Shown piece after piece: positions 17,396-27,364 of a DNA stretch of 64,000 nucleotides. Below the pieces are notes generated by a model. That model was not told where the DNA came from, made no database searches, and saw only the letters and a list, made by a program, of their open reading frames with translations. Position numbers and translations under genes: made by a program. Each line of letters begins with the position of its first letter. Positions within the stretch are counted from its first letter, which is position 1. This stretch comes from Aeoliella straminimaris (GTDB taxonomy: Bacteria; Planctomycetota; Planctomycetia; Pirellulales; Lacipirellulaceae), in contig NZ_JAMXLR010000038.1 of assembly GCF_024054565.1 (NCBI RefSeq), forward strand, positions 109,280 to 173,279, in the 5' to 3' direction.

Positions 17396-18541
17396 ATGGC
17401 ACGCATCGTTGTCGCAGGTTACATGATCAGGCTACCTCTGGCTGGCAATATTCTAGCCTTCGCGCAATACCTGCGCGGCTTGGAGCTACTGGGGCACGAA
17501 GTGCTTTACGTGGAAGAGAGTGGCTGGCCAGATTCGTGTTACGAGCCTCTGGCTAACTGCTATTCATCCTGTCCAGTCGCCGGAATGGACGCCACCAAAG
17601 ACCTTCTCGCCACCATCGACTGCCGATGTACCATCTCCTACGTCGATTCGACCCATCAGGTTGGCTACGGCGTTGACCGTCTCGACATTCGCCGGTTTAT
17701 ACAGAATGCAGACTTGGTGATCAACCTTGGTGGCGTGAACTGGCTCGAAGAGTTTGCCGAGGCTCAACACGTGGTGCTCGTAGACATGGATCCCATGTTC
17801 ACCCAGATCGGATCGTTCGCCAAAGAAGGGTTTGATCGTTACAACATTTGCTTCACGTACGGCACTAATGTGGGGCGTCCCGATTGCGATGTTCCTGCCG
17901 CCGACGTCGAATGGGTGCCGATCGTTCCGCCTGTCATCCCCGAGCTCTGGAGTAGCTTACCCTGCCCTACGGCGGAGCCCGTCTTCTCAACGGTTGCCAA
18001 CTGGTCGGCCTACGGTGACGTGGAGTGGAATGGAATACGCTACGGACAGAAGGGAGAAGAATTCCTCAAGATGCAACAACTCCCTCGACTTGTGGATGCA
18101 AAGCTACGTATCGCCACCTCTGGCATGCCCCGCCGAATCGCGGCGCAGTTCCGCGAGTTCAACTGGGAGATTGTCGATGGTCAGCACACGAGTTTGAACC
18201 TGAGCACTTACCAGTCTTATATCGCAGATTCCAGCGGCGAGTTCAGTGTAGCAAAAAATGGTTACGTCAAGGCTCGCACAGGATGGATTAGCGATCGCAC
18301 CGTATGCTACCTTGCCGCCGGTCGGCCTGCAATTTTGCAGGACACCGGTGTGCCAGATCCTCTCCGCGGTCTTCCCGGCTGGAATACTTTTGACACAGTT
18401 GAGGAGGCGGCCGAAGCAATCAACCGCGTTACAAGAGATTGGCACCATGAAAGGAGTCGCGCTCAACAGCTGGCGCGAGAACGTTTCGACTACCGCGTGG
18501 TCTTACCGGAACTCGTCCATCGGGCGTTGGAGGCAGCATGA
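17396..18541 (+). CDS. GT-B-like glycosyltransferase, paralogue 2
   Basis: 381 residues. The N-terminal strand IVVAGYMIRLPLAGN and the conserved WSAYGDVEWNGIRYG and RTGWISDRTVCYLAAGRP blocks match paralogue 1. Conservation is strongest in the C-terminal donor-binding half, and the acceptor half differs, which fits two transferases with related donors and different acceptors (inference). It starts 50 bases after paralogue 1 and its stop overlaps the GT2 gene by four bases. Confidence 0.7.
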   Translation: MARIVVAGYMIRLPLAGNILAFAQYLRGLELLGHEVLYVEESGWPDSCYEPLANCYSSCPVAGMDATKDLLATIDCRCTISYVDSTHQVGYGVDRLDIRRFIQNADLVINLGGVNWLEEFAEAQHVVLVDMDPMFTQIGSFAKEGFDRYNICFTYGTNVGRPDCDVPAADVEWVPIVPPVIPELWSSLPCPTAEPVFSTVANWSAYGDVEWNGIRYGQKGEEFLKMQQLPRLVDAKLRIATSGMPRRIAAQFREFNWEIVDGQHTSLNLSTYQSYIADSSGEFSVAKNGYVKARTGWISDRTVCYLAAGRPAILQDTGVPDPLRGLPGWNTFDTVEEAAEAINRVTRDWHHERSRAQQLARERFDYRVVLPELVHRALEAA

Positions 18542-19689
18542 AGGTCACCACTCCGCCTCACAGCCACGAGTCTCCCCTCGTCAGCGTGATCATCGACAAC
18601 TACAACTATGACAGGTTTGTCGCGGCTGCAGTGGAAAGCGCACTGCAGTTCGATCCACAGCAGGTTGAAGTTATCGTCGTCGACGACGGCTCTACCGATG
18701 ACTCCAAAGGGGTGCTCAGCAAGTTCACGGATCAGGTACAGCTGATCCTAAAGCAGAACGGCGGACAGGCGTCCGCTTTCAACGCTGGGTTGGACGTGGC
18801 GAAGGGCGATTGGATTATCTTTCTGGACGCCGATGACATGCTCACCGAGCATACGCTGGAGATTGTAAAGCAGTGTATGGCCAGCGATGTTTCCAAGATC
18901 ACCTGGAAAATGCCGATCATCAATCCCGTCGGCAAACGCACAGGACAAACGCTACGCGTGCCCGACGACGACTCTAAGATGCTACTCGATCGACTCCGAT
19001 ACCAGGGGCCGCACTCTTTCGCCTGCTCGCCAACATCCGGAAACGTGTGGTCTCGACAGTTCCTCGAGAAGGTTCGCCCAATTCCTGAAGGAGCCTTTCG
19101 GCGTGGGGCCGACGGATACTTACTGCACATCTCGCCCATTTATGGCCGCACGGTAGTTGCAGCACAACCAGGCAGCGTCTATCGAAAGCACGGCAGCAAT
19201 TTCCTAGCAGGCAAGAACGAATTCGAGATTCGGGATGTTCTCCGCGATCGCTTCGAGAGAACCGCTGGGGCGATTCGCACGCATCTGAAACGCCGCTCAC
19301 TGCAGTTCGATTGGAGTGACTGGGGACACGATCACTGGGACAGGCTGGATGACATCGAACAAGCCATTAATGAGCATGTGCCCCAAGATGCAGAAGTCGT
19401 GTTGATCGACGACGATACCATGAACGTGCGAACTTCTCTTCTTGGTCGGCCACGGCACTACCTATTGGCAGATGAGAATCAATGCTTTGCTGGCCCTCCG
19501 GCGGATGGCGATCAGGCCGTTGAACAACTCCGCGAGTACAATCAACGCGGTATAAAACACGTCGTCATCGTATGGTACTGCTACTGGTGGCTGGATCACT
19601 ACGCGGCTCTCCAGCAGGAACTTGCGAATGCCTATGCTGAACTGTACCGCGATGCTTCGGTACTGATTTGCAAGCATACCAGCGGCTAG
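18538..19689 (+). CDS. GT2 glycosyltransferase with C-terminal WW-D/E-HY module
   Basis: 383 residues. The N-terminal domain is a GT-A fold family 2 enzyme: SVIIDNYNY, VVDDGSTDDS, GGQASAFNAG and FLDADDM (DxD-like metal/nucleotide site). From about residue 265 it continues into a second module of about 115 residues (INEHVPQDAEVVLIDDD ... WYCYWWLDHYAAL ... VLICK). This module is shared with the end of the sulfotransferase-like protein at 14042. No membrane segments were seen. It is the last gene of the cluster, with a four-base overlap with the preceding GT-B-like gene. Confidence 0.82.
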   Translation: MKVTTPPHSHESPLVSVIIDNYNYDRFVAAAVESALQFDPQQVEVIVVDDGSTDDSKGVLSKFTDQVQLILKQNGGQASAFNAGLDVAKGDWIIFLDADDMLTEHTLEIVKQCMASDVSKITWKMPIINPVGKRTGQTLRVPDDDSKMLLDRLRYQGPHSFACSPTSGNVWSRQFLEKVRPIPEGAFRRGADGYLLHISPIYGRTVVAAQPGSVYRKHGSNFLAGKNEFEIRDVLRDRFERTAGAIRTHLKRRSLQFDWSDWGHDHWDRLDDIEQAINEHVPQDAEVVLIDDDTMNVRTSLLGRPRHYLLADENQCFAGPPADGDQAVEQLREYNQRGIKHVVIVWYCYWWLDHYAALQQELANAYAELYRDASVLICKHTSG

Positions 19690-20066
19690 GTATCTCCGGC
19701 CGCGTACTCCGTGGAGCGACGCACGCCAGCGAACTGTGTACCACGCTGGCTGCAATCATCCCAGCAGGTCACGGGCAGCGTGCGTGCTGCGGCCTCCGCG
19801 GTGGGCAGGAAAACGGAAGCCGTGTGATCGCCCTCGCGTTATCGGTTCTTCCCGAAGTACGACGCGAGATTTCTACCGATTGCAGACTTCAACCAGCGAC
19901 GCCAAGACGACGAGAACTTGCCAGGCCCCGGCGATGGACGACATGACAAAATGCCACGATTTTTGACGGGCATCGTGCCGCCTGCTAGAACTACCCAAGT
20001 CGATCAAGTGGCAGAGAGAGTTGGCACTCAACGCATCATATCCATGGCAGTTAGGACGGCATCATA
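19690..20066. other. Spacer after the glycan cluster
   Basis: About 377 bases without a recognisable gene; a 92-codon plus-strand ORF here overlaps the GT2 end and has no recognisable features. It probably holds the end of the cluster transcript and the promoter of the sialidase-like gene. Confidence 0.5.
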
Positions 20067-21266
20067 ATGGAAATCGTTAGACCTCGTTTGACTAGTATCT
20101 TGTGGTGTGCCATCCGTGTAATCTGTTTCTTCGCCATCTGCCACTTGCCCTCCACGGTTTACTCGCAAGAAGCGCAAAGTGAGATTTCCATTCCTCTGCT
20201 AGACTTGGCCAGACAAGAACATCGTCAGGTAGTAGTCGATCGCGAACCAGGCCAATACCTGGGGCATCCCACAACAGTTCTGCTGGAAGACGGGAGGACG
20301 ATGTTTGCTGTCTATCCAAAGGGGCACGGACGCGGTGCGATCGTCATGAAGCGAAGTGATGATGGGGGCGAAACCTGGTCCGACCGCCTACCAACCCCAC
20401 AGAGTTGGACCACGTCGAAAGAAACTCCAACGATACATCGGGTCGTCGACGGAGAGGGAAGCAAGCGGCTCATCCTCTGGTCGGGTTTGTACCCGGCGCG
20501 GTTGTCTGTGAGCGAAAACGATGGGAAATCATGGAGTGAACTGAAAGCAGCGGGCGATTGGGGCGGCATTGTCGTGATGGGATTCGTCGAACCTCTCTCT
20601 ACTCCCGGCCATTATCTTGCCATGTTCCACGACGACGGGAGGTTCAGGAGAAAACAGCCGACAAAGCAGGAAGAAAAGGCGATGACCCTCTATAAGACGC
20701 TTAGCGAAGATGGCGGGAGGACTTGGAGCGAGCCGGAAGAAGTCTGGAGTTCAGAAGAGATCCATTTATGCGAACCTGGTTGTATTCGCTCGCCCGATGG
20801 CGAGCAACTGGCAGTTCTGTTACGGGAGAACCGACGTCGCAAGAACTCGCACGTCATCTTTTCCAATGACGAGGGAGAAACCTGGACCGAACCTCGGCAG
20901 TTGCCACTCGCATTGAGTGGAGACCGACACGTCTGCGAATATGGCCCCGATGGCCGCTTGTTCATCAGCTTTCGTTGCGTATCGCCCAAGCCCCTGCAAC
21001 CCATCCGCCCATTTGAAGGCGACTGGGTGGCGTGGGTGGGGTCCTACGACGATTTGGTCAATAACACCGAGGGGCAGTACTTTGTTAGGCTGGGCGACAA
21101 TACAAAAGCCTACGATACCGCCTATCCCGGCGTAGAAATCTTGCCGGATGGGACCTTTGTGGCGATTACCTACGGTCATTGGGACAAGAATAAGCAGCCC
21201 TATATACTCTCCGTGCGTCTCAAGCTCAGCGAACTGGACGAGCTGAGCAGCGATCTTCGGAACTGA
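20067..21266 (+). CDS. Secreted sialidase/BNR-repeat family protein
   Basis: 399 residues. A signal peptide (hydrophobic CAIRVICFFAICHL, cleavage near VYS) is followed by a six-bladed-propeller-type sialidase domain. Four Asp-box turns are visible: SDDGGETW, SENDGKSW, SEDGGRTW and SNDEGETW. Members of this superfamily include exo-alpha-sialidases and other glycan-acting enzymes; the catalytic arginine triad was not mapped, so sialic acid specificity is not shown. It probably acts in the periplasm or outside the cell. It is not part of the upstream cluster (377-base gap). Confidence 0.85.
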   Translation: MEIVRPRLTSILWCAIRVICFFAICHLPSTVYSQEAQSEISIPLLDLARQEHRQVVVDREPGQYLGHPTTVLLEDGRTMFAVYPKGHGRGAIVMKRSDDGGETWSDRLPTPQSWTTSKETPTIHRVVDGEGSKRLILWSGLYPARLSVSENDGKSWSELKAAGDWGGIVVMGFVEPLSTPGHYLAMFHDDGRFRRKQPTKQEEKAMTLYKTLSEDGGRTWSEPEEVWSSEEIHLCEPGCIRSPDGEQLAVLLRENRRRKNSHVIFSNDEGETWTEPRQLPLALSGDRHVCEYGPDGRLFISFRCVSPKPLQPIRPFEGDWVAWVGSYDDLVNNTEGQYFVRLGDNTKAYDTAYPGVEILPDGTFVAITYGHWDKNKQPYILSVRLKLSELDELSSDLRN

Positions 21267-21960
21267 GCTACTCATCTCTAAATCGCACTCTAATCCAAAG
21301 TAGCGCACCTCCCATTGCGGCTTACTATTTTACCCATCATATTGCCGCCATCTTTGAACATGGAGGTTGCGATGAAGGCAAGGAGTCACTTGCCGTTGGA
21401 AGTACTCCAGCGGTGGGTGCGTCACGATTGCGCGTCAGGACTGGCAGGGCTGAACGACCAGCGAGAACTCCAGCCGCGTCGTCGCTTGACGCCAGCTGAC
21501 AATGGCTGCTGACAAACATCTTCAGGGACTCTGCGTACAGTCGATCGGAGTTGCCAGAATTGGTCCAAGAAACTCTTGGCTGGGTACTTCAGACGGTGCT
21601 TCGCCCGGTGGTCATTGGAGGATCTGTCATCTTGCCGAAACAATGGATGGTGCAACACCTCTGCGGCTGACTCGCACGCCATCACCGCCAATACAAGGAC
21701 TACGAACAAACCGCAGCCTCCAGCGTAGCGATGACCTAATATCGCCATGATCAGTCTCATGTCCAAACGGCTCGTCTCGGCGGAGAACTGAAGTTCAAAA
21801 CATGTCCTGCAAAGCTGCATGTGAACGTTGTCGGGGGCACGTGGGCCATTGAAACGGGTGTGATGCCTCTGGTGCCTTCGCGCGACCGTCGAGATTCTTT
21901 GTAGCGAATCCCTTTTGACTACCGTAGAATGGGCCCTATGGATAGCCTTTCCAAAGTGAG
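21267..21960. other. Spacer without recognised gene
   Basis: About 694 bases. A 256-codon minus-strand ORF starts inside the oxidoreductase gene (22192) and runs through this spacer to 21422, but it resembles nothing I know and overlaps the real gene. Nothing else is supported here. Confidence 0.45.
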
Positions 21961-23319
21961 ATGACCATGCATCGACGTGATTTTCTACAGGCAGGCCTCG
22001 GAACGGTAGCTTCTCTTTCGGCGCTAAATGCCACCGTTTATGCGGCGGCGAATGAAGCGTCACTGCGCGTCGCGCTGATCGGCTGCGGCTGGTATGGCAA
22101 GACCGACTTGTTTCATCTGATCCAGGTTGCCCCCGTGGAGGTGGTAGGGCTTTGCGATGTCGATCAACAGGCTTCCGATCAGGCGGCTGCACTGGTTGCT
22201 GGCCGCCAGCCTTCCGGAAAGCGGCCTCCCTTGTACGGTGACTATCGCGAACTTCTGAAGAAGGAACGCCCCGAAGTTGTCTTGATCGGTACGCCCGACC
22301 ATTGGCATTGCCTGCCGATGGTGGCCGCCTGTAAGGCGGGAGCAGATGTCTATGTACAGAAGCCCGTCAGCTACGACGTGGTTGAAGGACAGGCGATGGT
22401 CGCGGCGGCGCGCAAGTACAACCGTACCGTCCAAGTCGGCTTACAGCGGCGCAGCACCCACCATCTCATGGAAGCGCGAGACCGCTTCATCCGTTCGGGA
22501 AAGCTAGGCAAAGTCGCGGCCATCGACATTCACAGCTACTACGGTCCACCACGCGACTTTCCCGATCCGGAAGCCGCTCCCGCACATTTAGATTGGGACA
22601 TGTACGTGGGGCCCGCCACCTGGCGCGACTACAGCCCTGGTATCCATCCCCGCAGATGGCGAGCCTGCCGGGAGTTCAGCAATGGACAGACTGGCGACTT
22701 GTGTGTGCATCTGCTCGATCTGATTCGCTTCTACTTCGACCTCGGGTGGCCCAAGTCAATTTCGGCCACAGGAGGTATCATGATGCGGTCCGCGACGTCC
22801 AACATTAATACACACGATACACAAACGGCTTTGTTCGACTTCGAAGACCTGCACGTCGTCTGGAACCAACGGAATTGGGGGGAGAACCCCGAGCCGGACT
22901 ACCCGTGGGGCGTCACATTGTACGGCGACAAGGGCACGCTGAAGCTTAGCGTCTGGCAGTACCATTTCTATCCGCACGGCGGTGGTCAGCCGGAGCATGC
23001 CAAAGCGTTAGAGGAACGAGAGCGCTATCCGGAAGATACTCAGCACAAAGAGACCGAGCTATTCGCCGCCCCCGCCACCCGAGCCCATATGCGAAACTTC
23101 CTCGAGGCACGTCGCGAACGCAGGCTACCGATCGCCGACATCGAGCAAGGACACATCTCGTCCGCCTGCTGCATACTCGCCAACCTGTCGATGGAACTGG
23201 GGCGCGGGCTAGTCTGGGATGCGGAACATGGACGAGTCAAAGATGACGAAGAGGCCAATGCCCGCCTAGCGCGATCCTACCGAGGCGACTGGGTTCATCC
23301 ATTGCCCAGCAGTGTGTGA
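21961..23319 (+). CDS. Gfo/Idh/MocA family NAD(P)-dependent oxidoreductase with Tat signal
   Basis: 452 residues. The N terminus carries a twin-arginine-type signal (HRRDFLQAGLGTVASLSAL), so export in folded form with bound cofactor is likely. The Rossmann motif VALIGCGWYGK, the LCDVD strand and a YVQKP motif (EKP of the family with Gln for Glu, Lys-Pro kept) identify the family. These enzymes oxidise or epimerise sugars and inositols, and planctomycetes hold many Tat-exported members. The ATG ACC ATG start is ambiguous by two codons (21961 or 21967). Its partner could be the sialidase-like protein upstream, but the large gap argues for separate transcription. Confidence 0.9.
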   Translation: MTMHRRDFLQAGLGTVASLSALNATVYAAANEASLRVALIGCGWYGKTDLFHLIQVAPVEVVGLCDVDQQASDQAAALVAGRQPSGKRPPLYGDYRELLKKERPEVVLIGTPDHWHCLPMVAACKAGADVYVQKPVSYDVVEGQAMVAAARKYNRTVQVGLQRRSTHHLMEARDRFIRSGKLGKVAAIDIHSYYGPPRDFPDPEAAPAHLDWDMYVGPATWRDYSPGIHPRRWRACREFSNGQTGDLCVHLLDLIRFYFDLGWPKSISATGGIMMRSATSNINTHDTQTALFDFEDLHVVWNQRNWGENPEPDYPWGVTLYGDKGTLKLSVWQYHFYPHGGGQPEHAKALEERERYPEDTQHKETELFAAPATRAHMRNFLEARRERRLPIADIEQGHISSACCILANLSMELGRGLVWDAEHGRVKDDEEANARLARSYRGDWVHPLPSSV

Positions 23320-24103
23320 ATTTGGAAGTGTCGGCGATGGAATTCAGGTCATCGTTGTACACCAATGAACCTTGCGTCGGTTGCGGTGGGTGCTGCGACC
23401 TTGGTCGGTCACGTACCCGTACTCGTTCATCGTACATATCCTATAGGCAAGCACAGCGTGCAGCATCTGTAGCGGCGTTGCCACCAGTGTCGATCCGATC
23501 GTGAGCGATAACGAGGCCCCCTGGTCGAATAGAGCCCTGACCGCTCGTCGACGCCCGAAAAGGTGATTCACAACGTCCACATCACGCGTCCGCGACATCA
23601 TGCTCGGCACGTGTACTCTGACAGATAGACTGGTCGTTTCCACCCCAAAGTGAGACGAGGTATGACTACCGTCTCATGGCAGAAGTTGCTGGCGGCGGGA
23701 TCAGTTGGGTCTGAAGTGATGAGAGTCCCTGGAGAGGTTGCCGGCAGCAACTCGTATTGCTCCCTGCGGAGAGCGACAGCGTAATTCGCATCGCCAAAAT
23801 CAAGAACCATGGCAGTTCGCGCCGCCCGAGAGAACAGACCGAGTCATACCGGAAGTGCTCGCCTGATAATAAAAGGGGTACTTTACGACCATCACGTGTG
23901 TCGGAGCATCACGAGCCACGGGCACCACCGGCGCCGATGGGTTGCGGACAGATCGCCCAATGTGCGGTTTTTCTATGTCACTTGTGAGTACGATCGACCA
24001 AAGCACCGCTCATTGTATGATCATGAACGAGTTTGCTTTGCGCTGGTGGCCCTGCTAGTATCAGAAGAGCTTTTCCGCCATCCTAACTTCTAAGGAGCGT
24101 CTC
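23320..24103. other. Spacer; possible decayed minus-strand coding sequence
   Basis: About 784 bases. Two overlapping minus-strand frames (23344-23643 and 23598-23810) have plausible protein-like composition but no recognised family; they could be a frameshifted remnant. The AAGGAG ribosome site for the next gene is at 24092-24097. Confidence 0.35.
24092..24097 (+). promoter_or_regulatory. Shine-Dalgarno AAGGAG selecting a TTG start
   Basis: AAGGAG lies six bases before TTG at 24104. The protein from this TTG has the expected N-terminal LEPR-XLL-like motif at normal distance, which supports the choice. Confidence 0.65.
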
Positions 24104-26713
24104 TTGAGTATCGATCGCCGCCAAGGAGATGCTGCAAGGACGAAGCGCCGAGCCTATGCGAACCACTTCTGCCGCCAGCTGAGCGTCGAGGCCTTGGAGA
24201 CGCGATGCTTGCTCGCTGCGGACTTGGTCGTGGACAATATCTGGACCGTGCCCTCGACCGTTGTGGAGGGCGAGTCGTTCTACATACGTGCACGGATCCG
24301 CAATGCCGGCACTTCGACTGCCAACGCTGGTCTATTCGCGAACCAGGAAGTCACCTTCTACCTCAACGGTGTGAAGTATGGCGAGGGGGACGACTACGAC
24401 AACCTGGACCCCGGGGAGACGCTGGTCACCCGGTCGATCAGCATCACGGCTCCCAGCGCAGGGGTGCACTCGATTCGCGCCAAAGCCGACGGCAATAATG
24501 AGGTGGATGAGAGCAACGAGGGGAACAATAACCGCACCGAATCGCTCACGGTGCAACCGCCGCCGGCACCGGACTTGATCGTCGAAAACATTTGGACCGA
24601 TCCTGCCCGAGTGTATGCCGGCGAGGACTTCATCATCCGTGGGCGGATTAAGAATCAAGGCAACGCCACGGCCGATGCCGGGCTGTTTGCCAACCAGGAA
24701 GTCACTTTCTTTCTTAACGACGATGAGTACGGCGAGGGAGACGACTACGACGGCTTGGATCCCAATGAGACGCTAAATGTCCGCTCGATTAGCATCGACT
24801 CACCAGGCGTTGGGACACACTCGATTCGAGCCAAAGCCGACGGCAATAACGAAGTCGCCGAGAGCGACGAAGGGAACAATAGCCGCACCGAAGATATCAC
24901 TGTCTATCGCCGGCTGAGTTGGCGCACGGGACCCAGCCCCGACGATGCCGAAGTGACATCCATTCGCGCGGGCGAAAGCGTATGGGCAGTGGCGGATGGT
25001 GCCTCTGATCCTGGCGAGACGATCGTCGTGGCAGTGATCGAAGACGACACCGAAGGGCTCGACATCTTGGGCAACGACAATATCGCTAACCTCTCGATCG
25101 CGCTCGATTCCGAGGGCATTGGCGCGGTGGAGTGGGTTGCGCCCTGGCAGGGAGACGATCTTGATACGCCCAACAATCGCTTTTATCTAAGCTACGACGG
25201 CGGGCTATTCGATCCGCAGTACGAGTCGCCCTATTTGCGGACTTATGTCGGTTCTGGTGCCGGCAATTCGTTTACGGGGCACCTGGCGTACGACTGGGGC
25301 GGTAACATTCCCATCGAAGGCACCATCGACGCAACGATCAAGCGGTTCGACAGTAGCCTGCCCATCGATCCGAACACCCGCACGTGGCTGGTGATCCACG
25401 GACGCAATGGCTCGTTTGCTCCGGGCAACACCAACGACGAGACAAACGAAAACCGGATGCTGCAATTGGCCGAATCGGTCGACGAGGTCACGGGCGCGGA
25501 CCAGGTGCTGACGCTCGATTGGCGTGATGGCGCCGAAGCCTTCTTCAATGAAGTGACAGAAACCTACGACTTTAGTGGCGAGGGTTGGCTGGAGACGGTT
25601 GGCAAATGGGCCAGTGCAGCGCTCGACAACATGGGCTTTACCACGAGTGTGCTGAACGTGATTGGCCATAGCTGGGGTGGCGTGATCACCGGCGAACTGG
25701 CAGGCGCCTTTCCGGGTGGAGTGAATCGCGTGGTGGCCATCGACCCTGCCGAGGACGCCCCGCCACCGCTCGGCAAGCTCTACTCCACCGAAAGCGTTGA
25801 TTTTGGTGGCGCCCACAGTGGTTACTCGTGGTCGTTCTACAGCCGCGACGGCGGCAGTTTCGGCATTACCGCCGGCAGCGATGTCTCGCCTGAAACAGCC
25901 GATGAGGCGTTCGTGGTGACCGGCAGCGAACACAGCCGCGTGGTCGACCTATTCCGACTTATGATCAGCGATCCGACCGGCCCGGTGAGTCGCTTCTTTT
26001 CGCTGGAGCGTTTGCTCTCCGGCAAGCGAGGCCCTTGGGTACGTGACGTCTACGCCAGCGACGGGACGACCGACCCCGAAGGGCTGTACGAAGCCGTGAT
26101 CGCGTCGACGGATGTGGTGAGCCGGCCAACCGGCATCAGCTATAACTCGAGCGGCGCTGCGATTGCCTACCCTGGTGACTACAACGGCGACGGTGCTGTG
26201 AACCTCGCCGACTATACGGTATGGCGAAACAACTTGGGTAGCGAGCCTGCACCATTTCGCGGAGCAGACGGTAACGGCACAGGCACCGTGACCCTGTCCG
26301 ACTACGATCTGTGGAAGGCCAACTTTGGGCAGTCGGCCGCCGCAAGTGTGGCTGCCCCCCTGGCTGCTTCCTCGTCCGGTCAATCGCAGGTATCTCTGGC
26401 TGATTCCCCCGAATCATCCGGCAGCTTGCCCACGTCGGCGAGCAGGTCGGCAACGGATGCTGCCCTGGCGAGCCTTGTGTCGCCGACCTCATCTGCCAAG
26501 ACCGAACACAAGGACGCCTCGACTGCCGGCGATTCGTCGGACGGCCCACTCGACAACGTCAACAACGAGCTTGAACTCTTGTTGTTGGATGGAGAATGGC
26601 CCAACTTGGACGAACCAGAGCTGAGCATGGCGCCGCACAGAGCGGAGGTTGCCAGCACGGACTTGCTGCACGATCTCGCCTTGGAGTTGGAAGTCGAACT
26701 CTGGCAGATCTAG
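24104..26713 (+). CDS. Surface protein: LEPR-XLL-like N terminus, two CARDB domains, alpha/beta hydrolase-like domain, dockerin
   Basis: 869 residues starting at TTG. The N terminus contains [14 protein letters not shown], the pattern of the planctomycete LEPR-XLL export/sorting domain. Two CARDB-type beta-sandwich domains follow (about 42-150 and 155-265, each with a FANQEVTF strand and an [13 protein letters not shown] block). An alpha/beta hydrolase-like domain (about 395-600) carries a nucleophile elbow GHSWGG (about 521-526) and DPAED. A dockerin pair ([17 protein letters not shown], about 690) and a Ser/Ala-rich tail (745-830) end the protein. No PEP-CTERM tail is seen. The hydrolase could be a lipase or esterase; this is inferred from the elbow only. 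A type I secretion-like trio lies downstream, so it is a conceivable cargo. Confidence 0.78.
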   Translation: MSIDRRQGDAARTKRRAYANHFCRQLSVEALETRCLLAADLVVDNIWTVPSTVVEGESFYIRARIRNAGTSTANAGLFANQEVTFYLNGVKYGEGDDYDNLDPGETLVTRSISITAPSAGVHSIRAKADGNNEVDESNEGNNNRTESLTVQPPPAPDLIVENIWTDPARVYAGEDFIIRGRIKNQGNATADAGLFANQEVTFFLNDDEYGEGDDYDGLDPNETLNVRSISIDSPGVGTHSIRAKADGNNEVAESDEGNNSRTEDITVYRRLSWRTGPSPDDAEVTSIRAGESVWAVADGASDPGETIVVAVIEDDTEGLDILGNDNIANLSIALDSEGIGAVEWVAPWQGDDLDTPNNRFYLSYDGGLFDPQYESPYLRTYVGSGAGNSFTGHLAYDWGGNIPIEGTIDATIKRFDSSLPIDPNTRTWLVIHGRNGSFAPGNTNDETNENRMLQLAESVDEVTGADQVLTLDWRDGAEAFFNEVTETYDFSGEGWLETVGKWASAALDNMGFTTSVLNVIGHSWGGVITGELAGAFPGGVNRVVAIDPAEDAPPPLGKLYSTESVDFGGAHSGYSWSFYSRDGGSFGITAGSDVSPETADEAFVVTGSEHSRVVDLFRLMISDPTGPVSRFFSLERLLSGKRGPWVRDVYASDGTTDPEGLYEAVIASTDVVSRPTGISYNSSGAAIAYPGDYNGDGAVNLADYTVWRNNLGSEPAPFRGADGNGTGTVTLSDYDLWKANFGQSAAASVAAPLAASSSGQSQVSLADSPESSGSLPTSASRSATDAALASLVSPTSSAKTEHKDASTAGDSSDGPLDNVNNELELLLLDGEWPNLDEPELSMAPHRAEVASTDLLHDLALELEVELWQI

Positions 26714-27364
26714 CCACCTCGGCTGTCGTGTGTTGGTAAGCAGTGTTTTCATGGATGTAAAAACTTCGCCGTAGAGTTCCCCCCACCATCTGATCTAATG
26801 GCTCCGTCGGGGGAGGGGTATTGTGACGTGTCCCCCTGACCGCAGACCACTGGCGAGCGGATTGGCATTTCGAAGTGCCGCCTATGCCTTCCGCCCAGCG
26901 ATGCCTGCCCCCCCAACCCGAGAGGAGTTTTGCCACTACGCCGGCGCGTTGGGACAAAACTGGGCTGGCCCAAAACGCGAGCATTACTGTAACGTGTTCT
27001 CAAACAAGGACTTACGGAATTGCCAAGTCCCCAGGTCCCCCGAGTTTTGGGACCATGGATCAATTACTCCCGTGGCGGGGTGGGGACAAAATTCGGAGCT
27101 GGCTTGGAGCAGTAGGGATATGGAGAACACGGGGTTGGCTGCATAGCTCGCTGTTGCGGCTTTCCCGCTGGCAGCACGGGCCCGCCCCTCCATGTTACGC
27201 AAACCTCTATCTCACAAGCACTTGCGAAGACACCCGAGGCAATTCTGGGCCGAGGGAGCCCCGGATCGTGCGGAACCCTATTGGCGAACTTCGTTTCGCG
27301 TAATACAATTCACGTAATGCATATCGGCTGTTCTGTTGAATTCGAGGATAGGAACATTCTCTTC
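26714..27364. other. Spacer without recognised gene
   Basis: About 650 bases, partly G/C-run rich (several GGGG and CCCC tracts). Short ORFs on both strands have no recognisable content. Confidence 0.45.

Noticed and set aside
7842..19689. Calling the cluster a standard Wzx/Wzy capsule or O-antigen locus
   Set aside because: No flippase of the Wzx type, polymerase, chain-length regulator, outer membrane exporter or priming transferase is encoded; export is by two ABC half-transporters.
21422..22192. 256-codon minus-strand ORF
   Set aside because: Its start lies inside the Gfo/Idh/MocA gene, the composition is Arg/Ser/His-rich as in antisense shadows, and no motif is recognised.
25205..25933. 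242-codon minus-strand ORF opposite the CARDB/hydrolase gene
   Set aside because: It lies wholly inside a well-supported coding gene; a shadow of high-GC third positions.
24104..26713. RTX-type toxin or adhesin as cargo of the type I trio
   Set aside because: No nonapeptide calcium repeats are present; calcium loops are of the dockerin type only.
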